Shown one piece after another: positions 8,491 to 23,957 of a DNA stretch of 64,000 nt. Positions within the stretch are counted from its first letter, which is position 1. Each line of letters begins with the position of its first letter. The stretch lies in contig JAVJNT010000002.1 in assembly GCA_040217175.1 (NCBI GenBank), positions 1,618,532 to 1,682,531 of the forward strand. The letters are read 5' to 3'. A program made the position numbers and the translations under genes. This DNA comes from Phycisphaerales bacterium. GTDB taxonomy: Bacteria; Planctomycetota; Phycisphaerae; Phycisphaerales; UBA1924. The notes under the pieces were generated by a model. It saw only the letters and a list, made by a program, of their open reading frames with translations, was not told the DNA's origin and made no database searches.

Positions 8491-9189
8491 ATGACCGAAC
8501 AGACTGGACACGGCGAACACGACCACGCGCAGACGCAGGCACGGGCCGAGGCCATCGCGGGCGATGCCACCGCCACCGCCACCGCCGGCGACGTCCGCCG
8601 CCGCATCAGCGAGCTCGTTGCCAGCGCCGCCGCGACGCCCGGACGGGCGATCGAGGGCGGCACGAGCGCCGTGCAGCGCGTCGCCCGCGAAGTGCTCGAG
8701 GGCGCCAGCAAGGGCGCGCACGCGTTGAGCGATGAGCGCCAGGACTCGGTCATGGCCGAGACGCTCGAGGGCCTGGGCGAGGGGCTGGGCAAGGCCGCGC
8801 ACGCCACGCAGCTCGCCCTCGAAGAGGCCCGTGCCCGCGGCGAGAGCTTCGCCAAGGACGACGTCAAGGCCGCCATCGACGACCTGCGCGCCGTCGAGGA
8901 CCTGCTCATGGACTCGGCCTCGCGTCTGGCCCACGCCGCCGGCAGCAACGCGAAGGGCGCTGCGACCGACCTGACCAGCCACGCGGGCCGCGTGTTCGAG
9001 GGCATCCGCCCGGCCGTCGAGGGCGCCCTGCGCGAGGCGATGCGTCATCCGGTCGCGACGGCCGGCGATGCGGCGGCGACGACCGTCGACGCGGCGCGAC
9101 TGGGGGTCGGCGCGCTGTTCGACACGGCCGGCGGGCTGTTGAAGGGCGCCGGCGACATGATCAGCGGCAAGAAGCCCGGCGAGAAGTAG
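8491..9189 (+). CDS. Ala-rich helical protein (DUF6781-like), function unknown
   Basis: Protein of 232 aa, almost wholly helical and Ala-rich. The central part (LEGLGEGLGKAAHATQLALEEARARG...FAKDDVKAAIDDLRAVEDLLMDSASRLA, about residues 90-150) resembles the DUF6781 family seen in proteobacteria, from memory. The C-terminus has a glycine-rich amphipathic helix like those of membrane-associated phasin-like proteins. There is no signal peptide. GGGAGG (8479-8484) precedes ATG 8491. It converges tail to tail with the UbiB-family gene, with only 4 nt between the stops. Confidence 0.65.
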   Translation: MTEQTGHGEHDHAQTQARAEAIAGDATATATAGDVRRRISELVASAAATPGRAIEGGTSAVQRVAREVLEGASKGAHALSDERQDSVMAETLEGLGEGLGKAAHATQLALEEARARGESFAKDDVKAAIDDLRAVEDLLMDSASRLAHAAGSNAKGAATDLTSHAGRVFEGIRPAVEGALREAMRHPVATAGDAAATTVDAARLGVGALFDTAGGLLKGAGDMISGKKPGEK

Positions 9190-9193
9190 CCGG

Positions 9194-11065
9194 TCAGGAC
9201 GACAGCCGCTTGCCGAAGAGCAGCCGGATCACGCCCAGCAGCCCGGCGAAGACGAACGCGGCCAGGCCGATCCAGAAGAGCAAGCCCTCGGGCGCATCGG
9301 TCGCCCCGCGCGATGCGGCCGCGCGGTCGGCCAGCAGCATGATCGAGCCGCCGACGACCAGTGCCGCAACGACGAGCGAATAGCTGATGTTGCGGCTGGC
9401 GCGTTCGAGCTCGTCGGTTACCTCGCTCAGCCCGTGGTGCTTGAGTTGCACGCCGAGCTCTTCGTTGCGAACCATGTGCAGGATGCTCGCGACCTCGCGT
9501 GGGGCTCGTTCCATCAGCTCGGCGTACCCGACGACGGCGCCCTGCACGCGACGCTTCGCCACGCGAAAGCCGTAGCGGCGGCGGAGCAGCCCCTCGACGT
9601 GCGGGCGGACGTGGTCGACGATGTCGAATTTCGGGCACACCATCTCGCCCACGCCCTCGATCGTCGTGATGGCCTTGATGAGGTACACGATGTCGGCCGG
9701 CACGCGGAGCTTGTGCTTTCGAAGCTTCGCGAAGAACTCGCTCAAGAGTGCGCCCATCCGCAGATCCGCCAGACTCGCGCTCTGGAAGCGGCTGATGAAC
9801 TCCCACGCGTCGGCCCGGAACGCGCGGTCGTGCGCCTTCATCGGGCTCACGCCGGTTAGCTCGATGACGACGTCCAGCACGCGGTCGAGGTCGCCGGCGA
9901 TGGTTCCCTGCACGAGGTCGGCCAGGACTTCGGCCGTGCGCGGATCGATGTTGCCGGTCATGCCGTAGTCGATGAAGCACAGCCGGATCTCGGGGGCCTC
10001 GCGCTTCGCCAGTTCGCCCGCCTCGCCTTCCCCGCTGGCATCCATCGCCGGATCGATGAGCACGAAGAGGTTGCCCGGGTGCGGATCGGCGTGGAAGAAG
10101 CCGATCTCGAAGCACTGGCGGAAGACCACGTCGGTGCCGATGGCGACGATCTCGCGCCGCTGGGCCTCGGTGAAGCGCCCGCCCTCCTTGTGGTCGCCGT
10201 CCTTCTTGAAGTCGCTCAGCAGCGTGCCCTTGACGTGCTCCATGCACAGGATCTCGGGCGTGCTGTGCTGGGGGTAAACCTTAGGGAACGTGACGCGGTC
10301 GTCCGCGGTGAACGACGCCGCCATGCGCGCCATGCTCCGGCGTTCCAGCTCCAGGTCGATCTCGCGGCGGACCTGTCGCCGGAACTGCTCGACCACGTCG
10401 ATCGGGCTGTAGCCCAGGTCGGAGAAGCGGTCCTCGATGAACTCGGCGAGCGTCGCCATGATCTCGAGGTCGGCCTCGATGATCTCTTCGATGTCGGGCC
10501 GAAGCACCTTCAGGATGACCTCGCCGCCCCCCGCCAGCGTCGCGCGGTGGGCTTGCGCGATCGAGCCGGCGGCCATGGCCTCGTACTCGATGCGGTGGAA
10601 GCGGGGGCCCTCATCGCCCGTCTCGGGCATCCGCTCGATCAGCTCGTCGAGGTAGGGCTTGATCTCGTCGGCCGGCACGGGCCGCACGGTACTCTGGAGC
10701 TTGGTGAACTCTTCGGCCCACTCGGGCGGGATCAGGTCGGGCCGGGTGCTCAAGACCTGGGCGAGCTTGACGAACGTCGGCCCGAGCTCTTCGGCCGCCT
10801 CGCGCAACCGCACGGCGGTCGGCTTGCGCGTCACGCTCGCGTCGGGCTTGCTCAGCCCGATCATGCGGCGGCCGCGGAGGACCAGACGGTCGAGGTCGAG
10901 GTCGACGATGGCCTGCCCGAAGCCGAAGCTGGCCAGGACGCCCAGGATCTCCTTGGCCCGCCGGATGTTGCGGATCGTGCGGCCGAGGGTGGCGATGTTG
11001 GAAGGCAGGTTGCTGGTCAGTGTTCGCGGCACGGGGGGAGGGTAGGGAAGAAGCGACGAAGGCAC
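9194..11065 (-). CDS. UbiB/ABC1 (AarF) family atypical protein kinase
   Basis: Protein of 623 aa. It has the UbiB/COQ8 layout: GPTFVKLAQVLSTRPDL at about residues 95-111, an Ala-rich loop AAGSIAQAHRA (165-174), a likely catalytic lysine in EVILKVLRPD (K186), HADPHPGN, and the metal-binding CFIDYG. Two C-terminal membrane segments follow (about 565-585 and 595-615). Such proteins support isoprenoid quinone biosynthesis, probably through ATPase/lipid-binding activity. The KxGQ signature reads KLAQ here (residues 100-103). The start is uncertain: GTG 11065 has no ribosome site, and GTG 11032 is another in-frame choice. Confidence 0.88.
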   Translation of the reverse strand: MPSSLLPYPPPVPRTLTSNLPSNIATLGRTIRNIRRAKEILGVLASFGFGQAIVDLDLDRLVLRGRRMIGLSKPDASVTRKPTAVRLREAAEELGPTFVKLAQVLSTRPDLIPPEWAEEFTKLQSTVRPVPADEIKPYLDELIERMPETGDEGPRFHRIEYEAMAAGSIAQAHRATLAGGGEVILKVLRPDIEEIIEADLEIMATLAEFIEDRFSDLGYSPIDVVEQFRRQVRREIDLELERRSMARMAASFTADDRVTFPKVYPQHSTPEILCMEHVKGTLLSDFKKDGDHKEGGRFTEAQRREIVAIGTDVVFRQCFEIGFFHADPHPGNLFVLIDPAMDASGEGEAGELAKREAPEIRLCFIDYGMTGNIDPRTAEVLADLVQGTIAGDLDRVLDVVIELTGVSPMKAHDRAFRADAWEFISRFQSASLADLRMGALLSEFFAKLRKHKLRVPADIVYLIKAITTIEGVGEMVCPKFDIVDHVRPHVEGLLRRRYGFRVAKRRVQGAVVGYAELMERAPREVASILHMVRNEELGVQLKHHGLSEVTDELERASRNISYSLVVAALVVGGSIMLLADRAAASRGATDAPEGLLFWIGLAAFVFAGLLGVIRLLFGKRLSS

Positions 11066-11137
11066 GGAGCGACGGAGCGACGAACGGGAGAAGGGAGAAT
11101 GGGATCGGCTCTCGGTCCCCTCCGTCGCTTCCTTCTC

Positions 11138-12580
11138 CTAGTGCTCCACGCGCTTGCCCAGCAACGGCCCCACCCGATCGACGAGGCGGTTCAGCGTCTG
11201 CCGGTCCTTCGCCTCGGCGTTCAGCCGCAGCAGCGGCTCGGTGTTGCTCATGCGCACGTTGATCCACCAGCCGTCCTTCTCGAAGGCGTCGATCGTGATG
11301 CCGTCGAGGTTGTCAACCAGCGCGTCGTCGCCGGCGATCTCTTCCTCGAGCTTGTTGATGGCTTCCTGGGGTTCCTCGTTGGTGAAGTTCAGCTCGCCGC
11401 TCTGCACGTAGCGGGCGATGGGCTTGATGAGCTGGCTCAGGCTCTTCTTGCTGCGGCCGAGCAGGCCGAGCACCGTCGCCATCGCGATCGCGCCCGAGTC
11501 GGCGTTGTAGTTGTCCTGGAAGTAGAAGTGGCCGCTGAGCTCGCCGCCAAAGACGGCGTTATGCTCGGCCATCGCGGCCTTCATGAAGACGTGGCCCACG
11601 CGGCCGCGCACGGGCGTGCCGCCGGCTTTGCGGACGTCTTCTTCGACGGCCTTGCTCGAGCGCAGGTCGTAGGCGATGGCCGAGCCAGGGTGCCGCTCGA
11701 GCGCGTCGGCGGCGAGGAGTGCCGTGAGATGGTCGCAACCGATGATCTGGGCCTCGTCATCGACGACCATGCAGCGGTCGGCGTCGCCATCGAAGCAGAA
11801 GCCGACGTCGGCGTTCCGTTCGATCACCGCCTCCTGCGTGTTGCGCATGTTGGACTTCACGAGGGGGTTCGGCGGGTGCGCGAACTCGCCGCTGGTGTTG
11901 TCCATGTTCACCGTGATGAGCTCGATGCCGCAGCCGAGGTAGCCCTCGAGCAGCTCGCCCTTCTCGCCGAAGACCTTGGGCAGCATCGTGCCGGCCATGG
12001 CGTTGGAGGCGTCGACGACGACCTTGAGGGGCTTGGTGCGTGTCGACGGCCCGCCCTCTCGAACGAAGTGCCGCACGTGCTTGGCGTAGGGCTTCCACAG
12101 ATCCCGCTGCTCGACGCGGCCGCTCGGGTCGTCGATCGTGCGCATGTCGGCCATCGCGGCGTGCTTGCGGATGTCGGCCAGGCCGGTTGCCTCGCCGATG
12201 GGCCTGGCCTTGGGCCCGGCGATCTTGAAGCCGTTCCAGTTGGGCGGGTTGTGGCTCGCGGTGACCATGACGCCGCCCGCGCAGCCGAGGTGGTTGATGG
12301 CGAAGTAGATCATGGGCGTGTCCACCAGCCCCAGGTCGATGACGCTGACGCCGGTGCGCGTCAGGCCGTCGATGAGCTGGTCGGTCAGCGTCGGCCCGCT
12401 CTCGCGCATGTCGCGTCCGACGACGACGGTGCGCATCATGGGCGTGTTCTCGCCGGTGGCCTTGGCGACCTCGAGCACGAACCTTCCGGTGCCCACGCCC
12501 ACCTGCCAGGCCATGCGATCGGTCAGGAGGTCGGGGTAGGTGCCCCGGATGTCGTAGGCCTTAAACACACGTCCAAGCAT
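11138..12580 (-). CDS. manB: Phosphomannomutase/phosphoglucomutase
   Basis: Protein of 480 aa of the alpha-D-phosphohexomutase superfamily. The phosphoserine loop is VTASHNP (residues 106-112), the Mg2+ loop DGDADR (264-269), a sugar-binding loop GGELSGH, and a C-terminal phosphate-binding loop RMSNTEPLLRL. It should interconvert hexose 6- and 1-phosphates for sugar-nucleotide synthesis. The length fits the PMM/PGM (AlgC-like) branch. The start is set at the ATG at 12580 (MLGRVFKAYDIRG), preceded by GGAG; the longer upstream frame is not protein-like. It is divergent from rplK across 349 nt. Confidence 0.92.
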   Translation of the reverse strand: MLGRVFKAYDIRGTYPDLLTDRMAWQVGVGTGRFVLEVAKATGENTPMMRTVVVGRDMRESGPTLTDQLIDGLTRTGVSVIDLGLVDTPMIYFAINHLGCAGGVMVTASHNPPNWNGFKIAGPKARPIGEATGLADIRKHAAMADMRTIDDPSGRVEQRDLWKPYAKHVRHFVREGGPSTRTKPLKVVVDASNAMAGTMLPKVFGEKGELLEGYLGCGIELITVNMDNTSGEFAHPPNPLVKSNMRNTQEAVIERNADVGFCFDGDADRCMVVDDEAQIIGCDHLTALLAADALERHPGSAIAYDLRSSKAVEEDVRKAGGTPVRGRVGHVFMKAAMAEHNAVFGGELSGHFYFQDNYNADSGAIAMATVLGLLGRSKKSLSQLIKPIARYVQSGELNFTNEEPQEAINKLEEEIAGDDALVDNLDGITIDAFEKDGWWINVRMSNTEPLLRLNAEAKDRQTLNRLVDRVGPLLGKRVEH

Positions 12581-12929
12581 GGTCGCTCCGTCAGGGGTTC
12601 GGATTCGGGTGAATCGGCCGCGGCACCGGAGCCGGCGCGGGCCGGGCAGCGAGCATAGACGGCGACTTTTCGATTGTGGTGTTTGATAAGATTCTGTACG
12701 GCATTCCGCCCGAGAATTCCGAGTTGGCGTCCGGGGAGTTCCGTGTCTATCATCTCGGCCCCGGTTCGCCGGGACGGCCCGCCCGGGCGTGTGCCCGCGG
12801 CCGACAACGCAACGCCGAACGCACCACCGCGTCGCGTGGAAGCCGATTGGCCGGCCCACGCATTCGGGCGCTCCGGTCTCCCACGGGGACGGGAGCCGCG
12901 ACCCGAGGCCGGTGGGAGGTGGAGAACAG
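12581..12929 (+). promoter_or_regulatory. Divergent manB-rplK intergenic region and ribosomal-operon leader
   Basis: No gene was found here. An AT-richer patch at 12667-12697 contains a possible -10 (TAAGAT, 12687-12692), but no good -35 was seen. Toward rplK there are two compact hairpins: CCCGG-TTCG-CCGGG (12760-12773, a UUCG tetraloop) and CGGGC-GTGT-GCCCG (12784-12797). A long structured leader fits a ribosomal-protein operon that is controlled post-transcriptionally, for example by L1, but an L1-binding mimic was not established. nusG, secE and tRNA-Trp, which often precede rplK, are absent. Confidence 0.4.
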
Positions 12930-13355
12930 ATGGCCAAACGCGAAGTTGCTCACGTCTTCAAGATCATGGCCCCCGGTGGGTCGGCGACGCCGGCGCCGCC
13001 GCTGGGCCCGGTGCTGGGCGCCAAGGGCGTCAACCCCGGCCAGTTCATCCAGCAGTTCAACGCCGCCACCGCCCACCTGAACGGCAAGGTCGTCGGGTGC
13101 GTGGTGACCAGCTACACCGACCGCTCGTTCGAGTTCGAGGTGAAGAGCTCGCCGGCGTCGGTGCTGATCAAGGAGGCCGCCGGCATCGACAAGGGCGCCG
13201 GCACGCCGCAGACGCCGATCGCGAAGATCACCCGAGATCAGTGCCGCAAGATCGCCGAGGAAAAGATGGCCGACCTGAACGCCATCAACCTCGAGGCGGC
13301 GACGGACGTGATCGCAGGCACCGCCCGCTCCATGGGCGTGACGGTGGAGGGCTGA
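12930..13355 (+). CDS. rplK: 50S ribosomal protein L11
   Basis: Protein of 141 aa, the usual length. It has the characteristic N-terminal domain (KIMAPGGSATPAPPLGPVLG, then GVNPGQFIQQFN) and the C-terminal rRNA-binding domain ending GTARSMGVTVEG. L11 forms the GTPase-associated centre with 23S rRNA and the L10-L12 stalk. GGGAGGTGGAGA lies just before ATG 12930. It is first in the rplK-rplA-rplJ-rplL cluster and its stop is 1 nt from the rplA start. Confidence 0.98.
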   Translation: MAKREVAHVFKIMAPGGSATPAPPLGPVLGAKGVNPGQFIQQFNAATAHLNGKVVGCVVTSYTDRSFEFEVKSSPASVLIKEAAGIDKGAGTPQTPIAKITRDQCRKIAEEKMADLNAINLEAATDVIAGTARSMGVTVEG

Positions 13356-13356
13356 G

Positions 13357-14052
13357 ATGGCACACGTAAGCAAGCGACGCAAGGCGAACCTGAAGGCGGC
13401 GACCACCGAGGCGCTGCCGGTCGACGAGGCCATCAGCACCGTCAAGAAGTTCAAGGGCCCGCGCTTCGACCAGACCGTCGAGGTGTGCATGCACCTGAAC
13501 ATCAACACCAAGCAGGCCGACCAGGCCCTCCGCGGCTCGGTCGCGCTGCCCAAGGGCATCGGCCAGAGCAAGAAGGTGGTTGCCTTCTGCAGCGAAGACA
13601 AGGTCAAGGACTGCCTCGAAGCCGGCGCCATCAAGGCCGGCGGCGAGGAGCTGGTCGCCGAGATCGAGAAGGGCTGGATGGACTTCGACGTCGCGGTGGC
13701 GAGCCCCGACATGATGCGCGTCATCAGCAAGCTCGGCCGCGTCCTGGGCCCCAAGGGCCTGATGCCCAGCCCCAAGGCCGGCACCGTGACCACCGACGTG
13801 CCCCAGGCGGTGAAGGAATACGCCGCGGGCAAGCTGGAGTACCGGGCCGACTCGGGCGGCAACATCCACGCCGTCATCGGGAAGATGAGCTTCCCCGAGG
13901 CCGACCTGAAGGAAAACTACGAGTACTTCGTGCAGGCCATCGAGAAGATCCGACCCAGCGCCGTCAAGGGCGAGTACATCAAGAAGATCACCATCAGCGG
14001 CACCATGACCCCCGGCGTCCGCGTGTATCACGAGGCCGCCGTCGTCTCCTGA
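13357..14052 (+). CDS. rplA: 50S ribosomal protein L1
   Basis: Protein of 231 aa, full length. It has the L1 signature region (MDFDVAVASPDMMRVISKLG, then RVLGPKGLMPSPKAGTV) and the conserved C-terminal KGEYIKKITISGTMTPGVRV. It builds the L1 stalk and in many bacteria represses its own operon by binding the leader mRNA. It starts one base after the rplK stop, so translation is likely coupled. Confidence 0.98.
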   Translation: MAHVSKRRKANLKAATTEALPVDEAISTVKKFKGPRFDQTVEVCMHLNINTKQADQALRGSVALPKGIGQSKKVVAFCSEDKVKDCLEAGAIKAGGEELVAEIEKGWMDFDVAVASPDMMRVISKLGRVLGPKGLMPSPKAGTVTTDVPQAVKEYAAGKLEYRADSGGNIHAVIGKMSFPEADLKENYEYFVQAIEKIRPSAVKGEYIKKITISGTMTPGVRVYHEAAVVS

Positions 14053-14073
14053 CGAGCGGGAAAGGAAGCATCC

Positions 14074-14619
14074 ATGTCCAAGCCCGTCAAAGAAATGATG
14101 ATGGCCGATTACATGGCCAAGCTGGGCGAGAACGGCGACGCCCTGCTGATCAACATCCGCGGCATCGGCGCCAACGACACCAACGCCCTGCGCAAGGACC
14201 TCGCCAAGAGCGAGATCTCCGTCACCGTGCTGCGCAACAACGTGGCGCGCAAGGCCTTCGAGGGCACCGGCCTCGAGCCGCTGGGCGAGCTGCTCACCGG
14301 GCCCAACGCCCTGGTGTACGGCGCCGAGACCGTCGTCGAGGTCGCGCGCAAGATCGTCGACATCGCCAAGGACATGCCCGACGTTGAGCTCCGCGGCGCG
14401 GTGCTCGACGGCGAGCTGTTCGAGGGCGAGGACGGCGTCAAGCGTCTGAGCAAGTTCCCGACGCGCGACGAGGCCATCGCCCAGGCCGTCACCATCGTCC
14501 TGACGCCCGGCGGCAAGCTCGTCGGCGCGGTCAAGAGCCCGGCCAGCAACCTCGCCGGTATCCTCAAGACCCTGCAGGACAAGCTCGAGAGCGGCGAAAC
14601 GATCGCCAAGATTGCCTGA
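14074..14619 (+). CDS. rplJ: 50S ribosomal protein L10
   Basis: Protein of 181 aa. The globular N-terminal domain has the pattern GIGANDTNALRKDLAKSEISVTVLRNNVARKAF and the VVEVARKIVDIAKD region; the C-terminal helix that carries L7/L12 dimers follows (LAGILKTLQDKLESGETIAK). The ribosome site GGAAAGGAAG precedes ATG 14074. It is followed by a 183-nt gap with hairpins before rplL. Confidence 0.96.
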   Translation: MSKPVKEMMMADYMAKLGENGDALLINIRGIGANDTNALRKDLAKSEISVTVLRNNVARKAFEGTGLEPLGELLTGPNALVYGAETVVEVARKIVDIAKDMPDVELRGAVLDGELFEGEDGVKRLSKFPTRDEAIAQAVTIVLTPGGKLVGAVKSPASNLAGILKTLQDKLESGETIAKIA

Positions 14620-14631
14620 AGCAGACACGCA

Positions 14632-14730
14632 CGTCCCGGTCGCGGAAACGCGGGCGGGACGCTTTGATTGACGGCCGTCGAGGACGGCGACCACCGACTG
14701 GCCCCGGCAAGGTCTGCACGCAGACCGGGG
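14632..14730 (+). promoter_or_regulatory. Two hairpins between rplJ and rplL
   Basis: The first hairpin (14632-14661) pairs CGTCCC with GGGACG and CGCG with CGCG around a GAAA tetraloop, and is followed by CTTTGATT. The second (14703-14730) pairs CCCC with GGGG and GGTCTG with CAGACC around CACG. They could act as a partial terminator or processing site between L10 and the more abundant L7/L12, or as an mRNA stabiliser. Confidence 0.4.
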
Positions 14731-14802
14731 TTAAAGCGCCGAACGGTTCGGCCCCACTCGGAGGCGTACGCACTCGACTCTGACTCCGGAAAGAAGCGCA
14801 CC

Positions 14803-15213
14803 ATGAGCGACGAAGCAGCGACCAAGACCTTTGACGCCAAGATCACCAAGATGGGCGACGAGATCGTCGGCCTGAGCCTGAAGGAAGCCGTCGACCTGGC
14901 GGACTACCTCAAGGACACCTACGGCATCGAGCCCGCCGCGGGCGGCGCGGTCATGATGGCCGGCCCGGCCGACGGCGGCGGTGGCGCGGCCGCCGAGGAG
15001 AAGACCGAGTTCGACGTCGTCCTCAAGGGCGACGGCGGCAAGAAGATCCAGGTCATCAAGGTCGTCCGCGAGGCCACCGGCCTGGGCCTGAAGGAGGCCA
15101 AGGACATGGTCGACAACCTCCCCGCCAAGATCAAGGAAGGCCTGAGCAAGGACGAGGCCGACGCCCTCGCCGAGAAGCTCAAGGAGGCCGGCGGCGAGGT
15201 CGAGGTGGCCTGA
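14803..15213 (+). CDS. rplL: 50S ribosomal protein L7/L12
   Basis: Protein of 136 aa. An N-terminal dimerisation segment is followed by an Ala/Gly hinge (about 45-65) and the conserved C-terminal domain ([20 protein letters not shown], then [16 protein letters not shown]). It binds translation factors on the stalk. ATG 14803 is preceded by GGAAAGAAG. The N-terminal segment is slightly longer than in E. coli. It is the last gene of the cluster and is followed by a strong terminator. Confidence 0.97.
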   Translation: MSDEAATKTFDAKITKMGDEIVGLSLKEAVDLADYLKDTYGIEPAAGGAVMMAGPADGGGGAAAEEKTEFDVVLKGDGGKKIQVIKVVREATGLGLKEAKDMVDNLPAKIKEGLSKDEADALAEKLKEAGGEVEVA

Positions 15214-15230
15214 TCAGGCCCGATCCGCTC

Positions 15231-15252
15231 GCCCCGAACGGCCGTTCGGGGC
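15231..15252 (+). repeat. Perfect 22-nt palindrome after rplL
   Basis: GCCCCGAACG-GC-CGTTCGGGGC is perfectly self-complementary and sits 18 nt after the rplL stop. It probably folds in the mRNA 3' end together with the downstream terminator hairpin. Confidence 0.6.
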
Positions 15253-15274
15253 ATCCAGAATCACCGAAGACACG

Positions 15275-15305
15275 GGCCGCGTGCGTTCTCGCACGCGGCC
15301 TTGTC
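15275..15305 (+). terminator. Intrinsic terminator of the rplKAJL cluster
   Basis: An 11-bp perfect stem (GGCCGCGTGCG, 15275-15285, paired with 15290-15300) closes a TTCT loop and is followed by TTGTC. It separates the ribosomal genes from rpoB, which has its own promoter. Confidence 0.7.
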
Positions 15306-15397
15306 ATCGGGTGAAAATCCCGCTGGGGACGTCCCGGGGCGGCTTTCAGCGATTGAATGAGAAGACAATATCAGAGTGCTAGCGAAACGTGTGCCCC

Positions 15398-15426
15398 TTG
15401 TCAAGAGGGATTGTGAGCGCTATCCT
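15398..15426 (+). promoter_or_regulatory. Sigma-70-like promoter of rpoBC
   Basis: TTGTCA (15398-15403) and TATCCT (15421-15426) are separated by exactly 17 nt in an unusually AT-rich stretch. Transcription would start near 15433, about 118 nt before rpoB. A small inverted repeat GTGAG/CTCAC (15413-15417, 15425-15429) overlaps the -10. The rest of the 337-nt rplL-rpoB gap holds the two hairpins listed separately. Confidence 0.6.
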
Positions 15427-15550
15427 CACTATTGCGTCATGAAACAGGACGGGGCTGGCGGCGATCCGAACAGCACGATGTAGATCTAGAAGGACCCTCC
15501 ACAGGCCACGGGCTGTGGGCATGGGTCCGCTTCCCATCGCGAGGTGACCG

Positions 15551-19372
<3,822 letters not shown>

Positions 19373-19451
19373 CAGGTCGGCCTGATTCCTTCCCCCTCTG
19401 CTGCGTCCCGAACTGATCGACTTTCACCGGTAGATTCCACCGGAGGCACAC

Positions 19452-23846
<4,395 letters not shown>

Positions 23847-23899
23847 TCAGATCCCGACCGACTCGTCTCGTGGGCCCCAGGGATAGATTGAGAGAAGAA

Positions 23900-23937
23900 C
23901 GCCGGGCGGGAGCATGCTCCCGCCCGGCGGTTTCGTT
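23900..23937 (+). terminator. rpoBC terminator, possibly bidirectional
   Basis: A perfect 30-nt palindrome (23900-23929, arm CGCCGGGCGGGAGCA) is followed by GTTTCGTT on the + strand. On the - strand it follows the stop of the converging secreted-protein gene (23958), so it may terminate both. Confidence 0.75.
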
Positions 23938-23957
23938 GGTGTCCAAAGTCTTTCGAC

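Noticed and set aside
15411..15423. Resemblance to a lac operator half-site (TTGTGAGCGCTAT)
   Set aside because: Only a half-site-like chance match with no second half and no sugar genes nearby.
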